A stretch of DNA of 64,000 nucleotides from Haloquadratum walsbyi J07HQW1 (lineage in GTDB: Archaea > Halobacteriota > Halobacteria > Halobacteriales > Haloferacaceae). A program made the translations under genes and the position numbers. The notes under the pieces are model-generated. The model searched no databases. It was not told the origin of the DNA and saw only the letters and a list, made by a program, of their open reading frames with translations. Below, piece by piece: positions 27,242 through 36,866 of this stretch (position 1 is the stretch's first letter; each line of letters opens with the position of its first letter). The stretch is taken from contig KE356560.1 of the NCBI GenBank assembly GCA_000415965.1, positions 107,888 through 171,887 on the forward strand. The letters run 5' to 3'.

Positions 27242-27961
27242 TAACACCAGGATCACTCAAATTGAGTTTATGTATTAAATTTTTGATGTATCAGCGCAAG
27301 TGCATTTGCTCTCAATATGGACTCTCTGTTCTCCGACAGGAGTGAATCTGACAATCCCACTCAGTCCCTTGCTTGATGTCAGACCAGATATGGATATTCA
27401 CTGTTCATCCAGCTCCGTAATTAGCTTCGCAGATAGAGTCTCCGTATGATGATTGAGGGCGCTCAAGCCTATGTGGCTCTGTCCAAGTGCGGAACAGCCA
27501 GCAGATCTGTGGTGATTTTGCCCCGAGAATATTGAACATTGTATAATTGATATCAGACCGCATCTGGGGATGCAGGCGACGAACTCTCAGACGAGAGTGT
27601 CATGATCTGCTCGTCATGCGGGTTGATTGGAAATGCCGATTGTCACAGGATAGAAAACATGCGTCAGAAAATAGCTCCCAGCCCTCACAGCAATCATAAA
27701 GCTAGCCACTATGTGACTCACCCATCGATATATCTGCTCGGCGACGAGAGCTGGATGTGCAATACGAAAGAGAAACTCAACTCGCATCGTAGACCGGGAA
27801 TATATCACCTACAAAATAGGAAGCCTCGCCGGTTATGATGAGAGATGTCATCAGTGTCTACGCTGTTGAATTGAGTTTCGAATATTAATGGCTGGAGAAG
27901 CTCCAACACAGCCCCGGACATGTACACTAGTTCTTTTGTGAATCCCTACAGAGTGAATAAT
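27242..27961. other. Intergenic stretch with possible TnpB-tail remnant
   Basis: Within 27602-27838 (+) a frame reads CSSCGLIGNADCHRIENMRQKIAPSPH, which resembles the CxxC-then-NADVN and NIRRKITQNPP end of TnpB (compare the intact copy at 32744). The match is short and the frame otherwise has no domain. The rest of the gap shows nothing. Confidence 0.35.
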
Positions 27962-28465
27962 ATGTTTGATGAGATTATGCAGAAGTTCGAAGAAAGTCCA
28001 AGCCAGCAAGCTGTTATTCGATTGCTTCTTGAACGCGGATTCTCTGTCAATGATGAGGGTCGGGTCGTTTCTGGCGGAATCGAAATTCCAAATACGGGTA
28101 TTGCCCGTGAGGTTGACGTTGACCGCCGAGTCGTCGATTCAACGACGACGGCGATTCTCAATGATGATGAACTGAGGCGTATTTTCCAAAATATCTCTTC
28201 AATTCCAAGCCTCATGGACCTTGCTCCTGTGCTCAATCTCTCGGCGCTCATCGTTGAGGTAAATAATGCCGATCAACCTGGGCTCGTTGCTGCCATTGCG
28301 ACCCGACTTGCTGACCGAAATATCTCAATCCGTCAAACGATCAGCGAGGATCCTGAATTTACCGATGATCCGAAATTGTATATTGTCACTGATGACCCCA
28401 TTCCTGGTGAATTAGTAAATGAGCTCACCGAACTTTCATTCGTCTACCGCATTTCACTCGCTTGA
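27962..28465 (+). CDS. ACT-domain regulatory protein
   Basis: A 167-residue protein from ATG 27962. The N-terminal part (1-70) looks like a helix-turn-helix-like region (SPSQQAVIRLLLERGFSVNDEGRV). The C-terminal ACT domain has VNNADQPGLVAAIATRLADRNISIRQT and a second strand (LYIVTDDPIPGELVNELTEL). Haloarchaeal proteins of this type are annotated as amino-acid-binding regulators. It is near hisB but separated by ~700 bp, so a link to histidine is conjectural. No catalytic motif. Confidence 0.72.
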   Translation: MFDEIMQKFEESPSQQAVIRLLLERGFSVNDEGRVVSGGIEIPNTGIAREVDVDRRVVDSTTTAILNDDELRRIFQNISSIPSLMDLAPVLNLSALIVEVNNADQPGLVAAIATRLADRNISIRQTISEDPEFTDDPKLYIVTDDPIPGELVNELTELSFVYRISLA

Positions 28466-28662
28466 ATTTCCTTTATCAATTTCAATTAAAATATGTCGAT
28501 GTGCTTTCTCAGATTATAACACCTAGCGTCAATCAATTAGGATGTGTATCAAATTGTGCTGAGACGGACCAATTCCGATTTATTTGATTGAATGGAATAT
28601 TAGTCTCACCTCTGAGAAAAAAATAGTTTATTCAATAGACAGACCCAATTACTCACAGAGTA

Positions 28663-28782
28663 TTATCAATTGTTGGGACTGTGATTTCTGTCTCCGAAGC
28701 GGAACGCGCCGCCGGGTGTTCCAGTTGAAGTAAGTGTGGGTTCGGAGAGACACAGTGGTCAGATTGCCACCGACTGCTATAG
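28663..28782 (+). repeat. Dispersed inverted-repeat element (family A, copy 3)
   Basis: TTATCAATTGTTGGGACTGTGATTTCTG begins it, CCGAAGCGGAACGCGCCGCCGG follows, and GTGTGGGTTCGGAGAGACAC leads to AGATTGCCACCGACTGCTATAG. This matches copy 5 at 34185-34302 (minus strand) over most of its length. Confidence 0.65.
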
Positions 28783-28933
28783 AGAGTATCTCGGTGATTT
28801 ATATCGATTCCAGAACTGAGTCCGGTAATCTCTGAGGCAAACAAACGGAGTAATTCCTGTGACGACACGCTCATTACCTGGCTTTGAGTCCGAAAACGAA
28901 GGCGGTCAGACGCTTCGTCATCATCATCAAATA

Positions 28934-29037
28934 GGAATGGGAGAATTCGAATTCACGCCTGCGGAGACTGCACTCTTCATCAGTTCCTTTGTGGAACCTG
29001 CAAAGTGCGCCATTGAAACAGGAAGCCTCGGGTCTTG
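28934..29037 (+). pseudogene. TnpB C-terminal tail remnant
   Basis: One frame reads EFEFTPAETALFISSFVEPA, then KCAIETGSLGS and a stop. The AIETGS ending resembles the VIETGSP tail of haloarchaeal TnpB proteins, and a similar tail occurs at 32609-32695. It precedes the YigZ gene and does not affect it. Confidence 0.5.
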
Positions 29038-29090
29038 ATCTTGAACGTGATCATGAGGCATTTCATCCATATCCACCGTTTCATGAATAT

Positions 29091-29771
29091 ATGACCGATT
29101 CATCATCCTCCCCACCTGGCGATGATACTCAATCATTTCGAACGGTACAAACCCGCGGAAGTACTTCATTCAGCATTCGTGAATCAGAGTTTATTGGAGT
29201 AATCGCTCCGGTTAAAACGGTAACTGAGGCTGAAAGGTTCATTAAGATGATTGAAAATGAATATACCGATGCAACACACGTCGTCCCCGCATACCGCGTG
29301 CCTGCCACAACTGATAGTACTACAGAGAGAACAAACTCTGAATCAACCATCAGATCATTCCTGCGAGAATATCAATCCGATGATGGAGAGCCGGCGGGAT
29401 CAGCAGGAAAGCCCGCACTCAATGTTCTTGTCCAGGAAGAGCTTCAGAATGTTATTACGACAGTAATCCGATACTATGGGGGCACAAATCTTGGGATTGG
29501 CGGACTCACACGAGCATACAGCCGTGTTGTTTCTGATGCAATCAAGAAGGCAGATGTCGTCGAAACAAAGCCACATAAGCATATCACCGTCACAGTTGAG
29601 TACGACGACTCTGGGACCGTTCGTAGTATCCTGAACAGTGCTGATGTTGAATTTAAAGCGTCATATGAGACCGTTGTTAGCTTTCGTGTTGACATTCCCC
29701 TCGCCGAGACAGCAACACTTTGTGACCGGATTCAAAGTGCAACTAGTGGACGGGCAACAATTGATAAATAG
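29091..29771 (+). CDS. IMPACT/YigZ family protein
   Basis: A 226-residue protein from ATG 29091. FSIRESEFIGVIAPVKTVTEAERFI opens the conserved domain, DDGEPAGSAGKPAL is the family signature, and VIRYYGGTNLGIGGLTRAYS follows. The C-terminal part (about 150-226) is the second ferredoxin-like domain. Family members have been linked to translation control (IMPACT/YIH1) but the archaeal role is unknown. The earlier frame start at 28989 would overlap the TnpB tail, and the ATG at 29091 has a normal Thr/Ser-rich haloarchaeal leader. Confidence 0.83.
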   Translation: MTDSSSSPPGDDTQSFRTVQTRGSTSFSIRESEFIGVIAPVKTVTEAERFIKMIENEYTDATHVVPAYRVPATTDSTTERTNSESTIRSFLREYQSDDGEPAGSAGKPALNVLVQEELQNVITTVIRYYGGTNLGIGGLTRAYSRVVSDAIKKADVVETKPHKHITVTVEYDDSGTVRSILNSADVEFKASYETVVSFRVDIPLAETATLCDRIQSATSGRATIDK

Positions 29772-30032
29772 CTGCTCTCTAAGACCACACTTGAAATTGA
29801 AATGTACTCATGAGTACCTTGATTTAGAAGGTAAGCTATCTACATCATATATCTCTATCAGCTACTTATCGGTATCAAATGAGTGCGCTCGCTTCAGTGA
29901 GGTTATCAGAATACTTCTCACAATAGTGATTAATTATCCAATTGTGGAGCGACTCAATCCTTTCAATTCGATGGTAAATGCACAGACAGAGGCGACATTC
30001 TAACTGAAACAAAGGGGTTGTTATACGCTGAA

Positions 30033-30565
30033 CAGACGCAATCCCACTGAGGCTGTGGATACGCGCCGTCACAGTGGGGGATTCCGAACGGCTTTGTTGG
30101 ACAGCGGTGTATCTGTGAGTGTTAGTGTTGGCACATCGGTTCTGACCCCGATGGAGCCGAGTGCCCGACAGGTGGCGGTTCGAGTATGACTGTGAGTGTC
30201 CACCCACTTTAGAACAGAGTGTGCCCTTCGGGGAATCAAATAATAACCATTGGGGCTCTCGTCAACGATGGAAGTAACTTCGAGTCCGGTGACACTGACG
30301 GAAGCTCTTGTGATACAAACAATACAGGGATTTCGTCTCGGTTGAGGAGGAGAGTACCGGTGGCGGGGGCGAGGCGGGGATTTGTCACTTCCAAGAGACT
30401 GCCCAGTGACCGGACACACACCGATTCTAACGGTGTCCTGGCTTGGCTTGGTATTAGGATTGGTATTTAGAGTCTGCAAACCCAAACCCAACACTCCCAC
30501 TCCCAACCAAGCGAAGCGGTGCGGTGCTGTGGGATTCCTTCCGTCTTGAGACCGGGAGGATGTCA
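30033..30565 (+). repeat. PATE-like palindrome-ended element (family B, copy 2)
   Basis: Starts ACGCAATCCCACTGAGGCTGTGG, ends CCTTCCGTCTTGAGACCGGGAGG then ATGTCA. It aligns with the copy at 25380-25933, including a G-rich block and the CCAACCAAGCGAAGCGGTGCGG sequence near the right end. The copies differ by many substitutions and small gaps, so the insertion is not recent. Confidence 0.55.
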
Positions 30566-30907
30566 CACGAAGCTGTGAGTATGATAGCGTGAGTAATTTA
30601 CTCCTTACACTCGACTCCACGTAATTTATCTAAGACACCTGATGTGCCTAAGTTGGGTTTGTGCCTTCTCCGCTATCGATGCAGGACGTATCCAATAAGC
30701 TCAACGTTAGCTTGTCTCGGGTCGCATCAACAATTATCAGTGCTGTCAACACCTGTTGTTGTATTCATGCGGCTGCGGTTACAATCACCATAGTGGTTAT
30801 CGTTGCGGTTACAGTTGCAGTCGCAGTCACATAGGAGTCCTCCAGTTATTCTATGATGATAGATTCCGTTTAATACCGCGAGTATTTGAACTCCAGTTTA
30901 GGATATC
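30566..30907. other. Intergenic stretch downstream of upp, no recognised gene
   Basis: Contains a run of short repeats near 30771-30830 (GCGGTTACA and GCAGTC variants). No gene was recognised. Confidence 0.4.
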
Positions 30908-31588
30908 CTAGACCGTTCGAAAGGCTCGATCCCCTGCATCCCCTAATCCGGGGACGATATACCCATCATCATCAAGATAGTCATCGATTGCGACAGTCAG
31001 AAGATCTGCATTCGGGAACTCCGATCCAACATGAAGAAGTCCCTCTGGAGCTGATACTGCAGAGAGCACAAAGAGATTCTTTGGGTCACTCTCTGCGGCA
31101 TCATCAACGTGGTCCAATACTGCACACATCGTCGATCCGGTGGCAAGCATGGGGTCTGCGACAACAACGGTGTCATCAGCAGTAATTTCTGGCAGCTTAA
31201 CATAATCAATAGTGATTGGGAACATACCATCTTGATCCATCCCAGCGGCTTCATTACGTCCTGCGCTAATCACACCCTGTTTCGCGCGCGGGAAAGCCTT
31301 TAATAATCCTTCAACGAATGGCGTCGCGGCTCTAAGAACATTGACGATCACAATGTTTTCGAGTCCACTCACTCGCTCTCCGGTCGTCTCCGTCAGTGGT
31401 GTCTGAACATGTGCGTACTCAGTCTCCATGGCGCCATCAATGATCTCATATCCACAGATCCGCCCAAGTTTAACCAGTCCCTTACGGAAGGCGACCTGTG
31501 CCGTTTCGATATCCCGAAGCTGAGAGAGCGTGTCCTTTGCAAGTGCATGCGTAATGAGATACGCGTCGTCTCGATCTTCAATAGTCAT
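30908..31588 (-). CDS. upp: Uracil phosphoribosyltransferase
   Basis: A 226-residue protein from ATG 31586-31588 ([21 protein letters not shown]), which matches the family start; ATGs up to 19 codons earlier are in-frame but give an unrelated leader. [14 protein letters not shown] is the PRPP-binding loop, [16 protein letters not shown] the uracil-side region and the tail reads [15 protein letters not shown]. It converts uracil and PRPP to UMP (pyrimidine salvage). Confidence 0.92.
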   Translation of the reverse strand: MTIEDRDDAYLITHALAKDTLSQLRDIETAQVAFRKGLVKLGRICGYEIIDGAMETEYAHVQTPLTETTGERVSGLENIVIVNVLRAATPFVEGLLKAFPRAKQGVISAGRNEAAGMDQDGMFPITIDYVKLPEITADDTVVVADPMLATGSTMCAVLDHVDDAAESDPKNLFVLSAVSAPEGLLHVGSEFPNADLLTVAIDDYLDDDGYIVPGLGDAGDRAFRTV

Positions 31589-32088
31589 CCTGCCCAAATC
31601 CGGATTGCCCATCATCATAACTCCCGGGGTTATTACGATCATCACTCACCCGCTGCCCAGTTTATCAGATTATAGTAGTTTTATACTTAGTACGACGCAT
31701 AGGTGCGACGTTGTTCAGCGAGAGAATAAATTCGATAAATCCAAACAATAGAACGCCTCCCTCGACCGCACAGGTGAGCAAGACGTGACTGTGCTGTGAT
31801 CCAAGCGTAACATGAATCAGATCAAGCGTGGTCTGTCCGTGTATGAGTCATGTTATGTGAATTGCTTTGGGGTCAAGCCCGGAAATACTCTGCCTGCTCT
31901 CTGTGTCGAGGTGAACCGATACGGCGAGCGATCGTCAATAGATAACCCGGAGTTATTCCACTCAAAAAAGTAGGGAAATTGTAAGCCGAAATATCCCAAT
32001 ATTCAGTAATCTATGCTGGTGGGTAGAGAAAATGATAAGATTCTGAATATCGACTTCGCACTCTACTGTGCTCTCAGAGTTCTGTTAG
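31589..32088. other. Intergenic stretch with no recognised gene
   Basis: The upstream flank of upp (divergent side) has no recognisable domain on either strand. A promoter for upp is presumably here, but no clear TATA box stands out. Confidence 0.4.
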
Positions 32089-32271
32089 TTACATAACAAT
32101 CGCATACGTCACAGCCGCAATGATGAGTGTTAATGAAGCTATATTGATCAATGAAAACGTTGCAATCTCTATAAAGCTCAGACCCCAGATGATACCGGTC
32201 CCAAAGATTGTAGAGAGCACAATGTTCATTACAAAGAGCACTCGCGGATCCCCGTCTGAACTCGTTTCCAT
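32089..32271 (-). CDS. Small membrane protein, unknown function
   Basis: A 60-residue protein. METSSDGDPRVLFVMN precedes two hydrophobic helices (about residues 12-32 and 38-59). The polar acidic start and tidy two-helix layout suggest a real gene, and I recall similar short haloarchaeal proteins, but no function is known. Confidence 0.55.
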   Translation of the reverse strand: METSSDGDPRVLFVMNIVLSTIFGTGIIWGLSFIEIATFSLINIASLTLIIAAVTYAIVM

Positions 32272-32608
32272 AATTGAAGGATAATTGTATGAGCACTTAT
32301 GTTATTTCGTCGCCGTTACTCGGCGTATCCCCGCAAATATCGCCTGCCACAGGCGGTTGTCTCCTCTGCGTTATATCATACACTCAGCTTGAGTTACTTG
32401 GTGAGAGAAAACGACTAATCTAATAGCTGAATTCTCATAAGCTTCTGCGTTTGTGTCTTTGACTCTCCCCTGGTGAGATTAGAGCTTTGTTTCGGTGTCA
32501 GACTATCCTCCCGACGTGAGGACACCAATCTCAGACTTCGCAAACGAGATCGATTCTACCTTTGTGACAAATCGTGACGGGACGTGGAGCGTGTCCTACT
32601 TGCATTGA

Positions 32609-32695
32609 TCGGTTAGCTCGTCGGGTAGTTCCGAGGTTGTGGATGGAAAGCGCGTCATAGAAACAGGAAGCCCCTGGTGGGGTAGTTCACACAAT
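32609..32695 (+). pseudogene. TnpB tail fragment (second remnant)
   Basis: Reads SSEVVDGKRVIETGSPWWG, then a stop. The VIETGSP phrase matches haloarchaeal TnpB C-termini. It directly abuts the right end of the intact element on the other strand, so that element landed in or beside an older one. Confidence 0.5.
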
Positions 32696-32696
32696 T

Positions 32697-32860
32697 GACA
32701 TCCTCCCCGCCCTGAAGGGCGAGGATTCCCGAGCGTTGGGATATTAAGATTTGCAACCCACCTGTTCCCTCGGGTGGAACGACCCAGAGGTTTGGTTGAA
32801 CAGGTAGGCTACTGGCCGTGCCAAACGACCGTTACTCATATCCCCTGTGGGAGGATTCTG
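32697..32860 (-). ncRNA. Predicted TnpB guide RNA (reRNA/omegaRNA) right-end region
   Basis: In IS200/IS605 elements the guide RNA overlaps the 3' end of tnpB and the right-end hairpin, and the flank just beyond the element acts as guide. The right-end hairpin is visible here; the 5' boundary is inferred, so the span is approximate. Predicted guide bases begin at about 32696 on the minus strand (ATTGTGTGAACTACCCC). Confidence 0.4.
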
Positions 32861-34090
32861 AGTTATCTTTCTGCGAATATTCACCGCACCATTTACGTCC
32901 GCGTTCATCGTTGTACCGCACGACTTACACACGTACAAACCACGCTCCACACGGTTTGAGTCACACTTCCGACCACAACACGAACACGTCTTCGACGTGT
33001 CGCGCTCGCTCTTTCGGTCAACGAGGATACCGTGTTCCTCAGCCTTGTATTCGAGCACCGTGGTGAAGTGGTCGAACTCCCAACCGTGGAGCTTCTTGGT
33101 TCCACTTCGACCCCAGTTCCGAGACTCACCGTTCTCGTCCTCACGAATCTTGCTCAACTCACCGATGGCGATGCGTCCGACCTCGTGGTCGATACACCGC
33201 TCTACGACGTGCTTGGCGAGTGAGTGCAGAAAGTGGTCTTTCCGGCGTGAGAGTTTCTGACGGGCACGAAGGGCACGGCGTGACGGGCCATTCTCGCCTT
33301 CGGTATCGTACTCGTCGCGGGTGAAGCAGTACTTGTCCTGTTTCAGCATATTCCCCGGATACAACTCTGGCTCACCGTCGTCGTAGGCGATAGCGAGGTA
33401 GTTCTTGATGCCAAGGTCGATACCCGCCGTCTTCTCGCCAGGTACGTCCTCAACAGGTATCTCGACCTTGCAGACGAGGTGAAGTTCCCAGTTGTCGCCG
33501 TTCCACACAGCTCGCACTTGGTGGATGTTCTCCACGGTCACGTCCGGTCGCGTCTCGTACTCACACAAGATAAAGTCTGAGCGGTGGTTCTTCAGGTTGA
33601 AGCCCTTGCTCAGTCGGAGTTTGTTGTGTTTGGAATCGTGCTTGATGCCCTTCTGCTTCCACGTCACGGTGGAGCGCGGGTGTTCGTCGCCGTGTTTGCG
33701 ATAGCCGGGTGGGTTGGCGTCCTCATCTCCGCGTTGGCGTGCTTTGTACCAACTGGTGAACGACTCAGCAAGTTCTTCGAGAACTCGCTGAGTTGACTGA
33801 GAATGTAGGTCACTGTATCGTTCGTGTTCCTTGAGTTCGGATTTGAGTTCGCCGTCGTCGAGTATTTCCCCGTCTTCATCCCACCAACCTTGTGTGTAGT
33901 ATCGGGCGACGTTCCACAGTTTTGATGCAGAGAACCCACACTGGTCGAGGTCGTCACTCACCTGAGAGTGGTTGGCGATTTTCGCCCGATAGGTACGAGT
34001 GGTCTCCAGCATCAGACTGTGTTCATAACCAGTTATGAGAAATTGCATAGTAGGAGTAACGACTGAGTGTGGAATATCCAGCAGTGCCAT
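32744..34090 (-). CDS. tnpB: TnpB RNA-guided nuclease (IS1341-type), intact
   Basis: A 448-residue protein. RuvC-like catalytic residues are intact: Asp225 in GIDLG, Glu311 in AIGELSK and Asp398 in MNADVNGAVNI. The zinc ribbon has CSCC (Cys369, Cys372) and CKSC (Cys388, Cys391). It starts at ATG 34090, though the family would begin nearer residue 27 (MLETTRTYRAK, 34012). TnpB proteins are RNA-guided nucleases that promote retention of the element. There is no tnpA neighbour, so mobility would depend on one elsewhere. Expression is unknown. Confidence 0.9.
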   Translation of the reverse strand: MALLDIPHSVVTPTMQFLITGYEHSLMLETTRTYRAKIANHSQVSDDLDQCGFSASKLWNVARYYTQGWWDEDGEILDDGELKSELKEHERYSDLHSQSTQRVLEELAESFTSWYKARQRGDEDANPPGYRKHGDEHPRSTVTWKQKGIKHDSKHNKLRLSKGFNLKNHRSDFILCEYETRPDVTVENIHQVRAVWNGDNWELHLVCKVEIPVEDVPGEKTAGIDLGIKNYLAIAYDDGEPELYPGNMLKQDKYCFTRDEYDTEGENGPSRRALRARQKLSRRKDHFLHSLAKHVVERCIDHEVGRIAIGELSKIREDENGESRNWGRSGTKKLHGWEFDHFTTVLEYKAEEHGILVDRKSERDTSKTCSCCGRKCDSNRVERGLYVCKSCGTTMNADVNGAVNIRRKITQNPPTGDMSNGRLARPVAYLFNQTSGSFHPREQVGCKS

Positions 34091-34184
34091 CGAACGTGGT
34101 TAGTGGAGGAATTGTCGGCTGTATCCCCGCCCTGAAGGGCGTTTTAGCCTTGAATCTTCCATAACCATGTCTGACGACACGCCC

Positions 34185-34302
34185 CTAAGTCGGTGCTAAT
34201 ATGACCAGTGTTTCTCTCCGAACCCACACACTCAGTTCACCTGAAACGCCCGGTTGCGTGTTCCGCTTCGGGGACAAAAATCACAGTCCCACCAACTGTT
34301 AG
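34185..34302 (-). repeat. Dispersed inverted-repeat element (family A, copy 5)
   Basis: The best-preserved copy. On the minus strand it reads CTAACAGTTGGTGGGACTG, TGATTTTTGTCCCCGAAGC, GGAACACGCAACCGGG, GTGTGGGTTCGGAGAG, and ends with GTCGGTGCTAATATG-type sequence in inverse orientation (ACTTAG end). Inverted ends CTAACAGTTGGTGG and CTAAGTCGGTGC are clear. Confidence 0.68.
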
Positions 34303-34600
34303 TGCTGTGGATGAACACAGCCGGAGACATCGTGTTCTGGTACTCGTCTTGATTATCGGACACACAGAGTATGTTGTGCCGTCCAGTCTAGTGTAGTGGG
34401 AGTGAACGGATGACAACGCTGTAGTGTGACCGCATCCCAGCCTTCGATTATCTTTCAACGAGCGGAGGGTAAAGTGGAGTCGAACACCTGTAATCAATTC
34501 TGAGAGTTTTCTACACAGCGTGTTGATATCGCATACCGATTTCAATATGCGACATCTCACTGGACAACCTTATGACACGTCTCCGGTTAACTGCAGTCAC

Positions 34601-34948
34601 ATGAAACAATCGTATTATGAGTATCTTATCAGGAACCGTCACGGTGAGATAGTGGACCCGATTCCATTCGTTGTGATTACCGGGTCAACCTGGTTATTAT
34701 GTCTTTCATTTGGACCACTGTATCTTGATTTATTTGGGATACCATGGACAGAGGGCCTCCTTGCTTGCGTGATACTTGCAGTAGTTACGTCACTGTGGGC
34801 ATATCGGCGATTCATCTGGACCGTTGATCCGGCAGTGCAGGAGAGTCTCTCTGCAGGAGTTCGATTCCATCGCCTCTGTCTTGGCGGAATTGCATTTTGT
34901 ATGATACTCATTATACTTGCATTTATTGCTGCTGTGATGATTGCTTGA
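34601..34948 (+). CDS. Membrane protein with three helices, unknown function
   Basis: A 115-residue protein from ATG 34601 (MKQSYYEYLIRNRHG). Two central hydrophobic segments (about 27-45 and 53-70) and a C-terminal one (about 92-113) flank a polar loop (RRFIWTVDPAVQESLSAG). The upstream part of the frame has no family-like features, so the internal ATG is chosen. No recognisable motif. Confidence 0.6.
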   Translation: MKQSYYEYLIRNRHGEIVDPIPFVVITGSTWLLCLSFGPLYLDLFGIPWTEGLLACVILAVVTSLWAYRRFIWTVDPAVQESLSAGVRFHRLCLGGIAFCMILIILAFIAAVMIA

Positions 34949-35118
34949 TAAGATGGTGCAGTGTGCGATTATCAGGACCGTTTGTGTCCAGATCATCGAT
35001 ATACTTGATTTCGCATCCGATAATAAACCTCCAATCGATTCCCTTTTGAGGCGCTTGTGTATTCTATATGAACGAACGGACGGGATTTATATTTCTCTCG
35101 CAAATATAATTGATAATC

Positions 35119-35337
35119 ATGGGATTAATTAGTACACTTATCGACACATTTGAGGCATCAACGGAATCCCCAAATCGGGGAACAGATGACTCATCCCGAG
35201 GAGCATATTGGTGTCACGATTGCAATGAGCGGATCCCGGCGAGTGATATCGATGAGACGACGACGCCGGACTGTCCAGAGTGTAATGAGACGATGACACT
35301 CGAACGCTCACCAAGTTCAACCGGGTGCGCCTGTTAA
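35119..35337 (+). CDS. Small zinc-ribbon protein
   Basis: A 72-residue protein from ATG 35119. YWCHDCNERI and PDCPECNETM give two CxxC knuckles spaced as a rubredoxin-like zinc ribbon, and the tail ends TGCAC with two more cysteines. Most other residues are polar and acidic. Such proteins often act as nucleic-acid or protein adaptors, but the function here is unknown. It is convergent with the CobW-type gene. Confidence 0.7.
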   Translation: MGLISTLIDTFEASTESPNRGTDDSSRGAYWCHDCNERIPASDIDETTTPDCPECNETMTLERSPSSTGCAC

Positions 35338-35400
35338 ATAAGCTCGGAATATTCTTTCAGGCTCATTGAAACGGCTAATAGATAATTGATCCTCGCCACG

Positions 35401-36729
35401 TTAGTTCACTGTTGGTCCGGCGAGAACGAGCTCTTCGTCGGGATCCGTTGGAAATCGTTCGAGTCCACTCAATGAGCGACTCGCTTCGAACTCTGTGTCG
35501 GTAACAACTGCATCATCAAGTTGGGCAATCAGTGCCTCTGAGTCGATATCGCGACCAATGAACACCAATCCTGTTCGCCGGTCACCCCACTCATCATCCC
35601 ACTCAAACTCAAGTTCAGAGCGATTATTTCGATATGCATTCTGCTCAAACTCTGGAAGACTTGCTATCCATCGACCCGTTACTGAGATGGTTGCCGACGG
35701 ACCTGCTTGACTAAACGTTAACTGTGCTGTTTCCCGTCCGGCAACCCAGAGATGACCTTTTGATCGAATAACACTCGCCGGAAGGTCACTTAGCACTGCA
35801 GCAATACGGCTGGGGTGAAATGGTCTGCGGCGTCGATAACTGAAGGAATTAATTCCATACTTATCTGCTGGATGCGCATGACCGTGATCGTGCACGTGAT
35901 TACTATCTGCACGCAGATGGCTTTGATCATGAGTATCCTCCATGCTGTGTTTTGTGTTTTCGTCAGGGTTCTCATCGTGTGCTGTGTTCAATATTTGCTT
36001 CCATCCCGCTCGCTCTGCAGCCGTTGCTGGGTCGAATCGATTGATATTAAATAGTATCCCCGGGTTGACCTCGCTGTATGTTGTTGTGAGAATTTTCGCG
36101 TCTGGTCGAAGTGTCTCGACGATCTCTGTGACATCTGCTTGCCGTTTATTATCCACAAGATCGATTTTATTTATGACGACCACGTCCGCAAACTCAACCT
36201 GCTCAACGAGCAGTGAGGAAAGTGGCTGTTCATCAACCTCAGTATTATCTACAGCATTCTCTTTGAGTATCTCATCATCTGATATGTTACCTTCATCGAC
36301 AATCTCTACAAACTGAGAGGCGTCAACAACGGCAACGACAGCATCAACCTGATATCGCGCAGCTGCCGAAGAACCTCCAGTGAATAACCGTGCAACAGGT
36401 GCTGGTTCGCTAATCCCTGATGGTTCAACGACAAGATGATCAAAGGAATAATCACTCGCAAGTCGGACCACAGCGCGCTCAAGATCATCACGGAGCTCAC
36501 AGCAAATACAGCCATTTGAGAGTTCAGCAACGGCATCATTGCTTTCGGTGAGCGCAGACTGTTCGGCTATCAGATCCGCATCCACATTTAATTCACCCAT
36601 ATCATTAACCAATACAGCAATAGAGCGATCATCTGATTCTGCAAGCAATTGATTAAGTAAGGTTGTCTTTCCGGCACCAAGACTTCCAGTTAAGATTGTC
36701 ACGGGAGTTTCTACTGAGGTGTCCGACAT
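35401..36729 (-). CDS. CobW/ZNG1-type G3E GTPase
   Basis: A 442-residue metallochaperone-type GTPase. Walker A is GSLGAGKT (15-22), SNGCICCELRD holds the metal-binding CxCC (Cys74, 76, 77), EPSGISEP is the switch region and NKID sets guanine specificity. A His-rich loop (HDQSHLRADSNHVHDHGHAH) lies between GTPase and C-terminal domain, consistent with zinc or cobalt handling. The C-terminal CobW_C-like domain contains RPFHPSR. The client enzyme is not evident; the neighbourhood has a small zinc ribbon and an ArsA-type ATPase. Confidence 0.85.
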   Translation of the reverse strand: MSDTSVETPVTILTGSLGAGKTTLLNQLLAESDDRSIAVLVNDMGELNVDADLIAEQSALTESNDAVAELSNGCICCELRDDLERAVVRLASDYSFDHLVVEPSGISEPAPVARLFTGGSSAAARYQVDAVVAVVDASQFVEIVDEGNISDDEILKENAVDNTEVDEQPLSSLLVEQVEFADVVVINKIDLVDNKRQADVTEIVETLRPDAKILTTTYSEVNPGILFNINRFDPATAAERAGWKQILNTAHDENPDENTKHSMEDTHDQSHLRADSNHVHDHGHAHPADKYGINSFSYRRRRPFHPSRIAAVLSDLPASVIRSKGHLWVAGRETAQLTFSQAGPSATISVTGRWIASLPEFEQNAYRNNRSELEFEWDDEWGDRRTGLVFIGRDIDSEALIAQLDDAVVTDTEFEASRSLSGLERFPTDPDEELVLAGPTVN

Positions 36730-36866
36730 AGTATACGTTTATACCACGGTCACTTCAGCGTGTGTTCGTATACACTCACTTACACACATGATGTATCAGT
36801 TCTATTACACTCTTCTGAACGTGTTAACCCAGAGATTCTTGCCTGGTGAGTATCTACAGTAGATAT

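Larger units (their letters stand above)
32695..34145 (-). mobile_element. IS1341-type element with intact tnpB and no tnpA
   Basis: On the minus strand the right end (about 32697-32735) reads AATCCTCGCCCTTCAGGGCGG, then GGAGGATGTCAA. The left end (about 34120-34145) has the same AACGCCCTTCAGGGCGGGGAT. Both ends carry the CGCCCTTCAGGGCG palindrome. Only tnpB is inside. This is a tnpB-only (IS1341-like) member of the IS200/IS605 superfamily. Confidence 0.75.

Noticed and set aside
30069..30620. 183-codon minus-strand frame across the PATE-like repeat
   Set aside because: Parts of it resemble a frame in the other copy, but the rest differs and there is no domain or start signal. Explained by shared repeat sequence.
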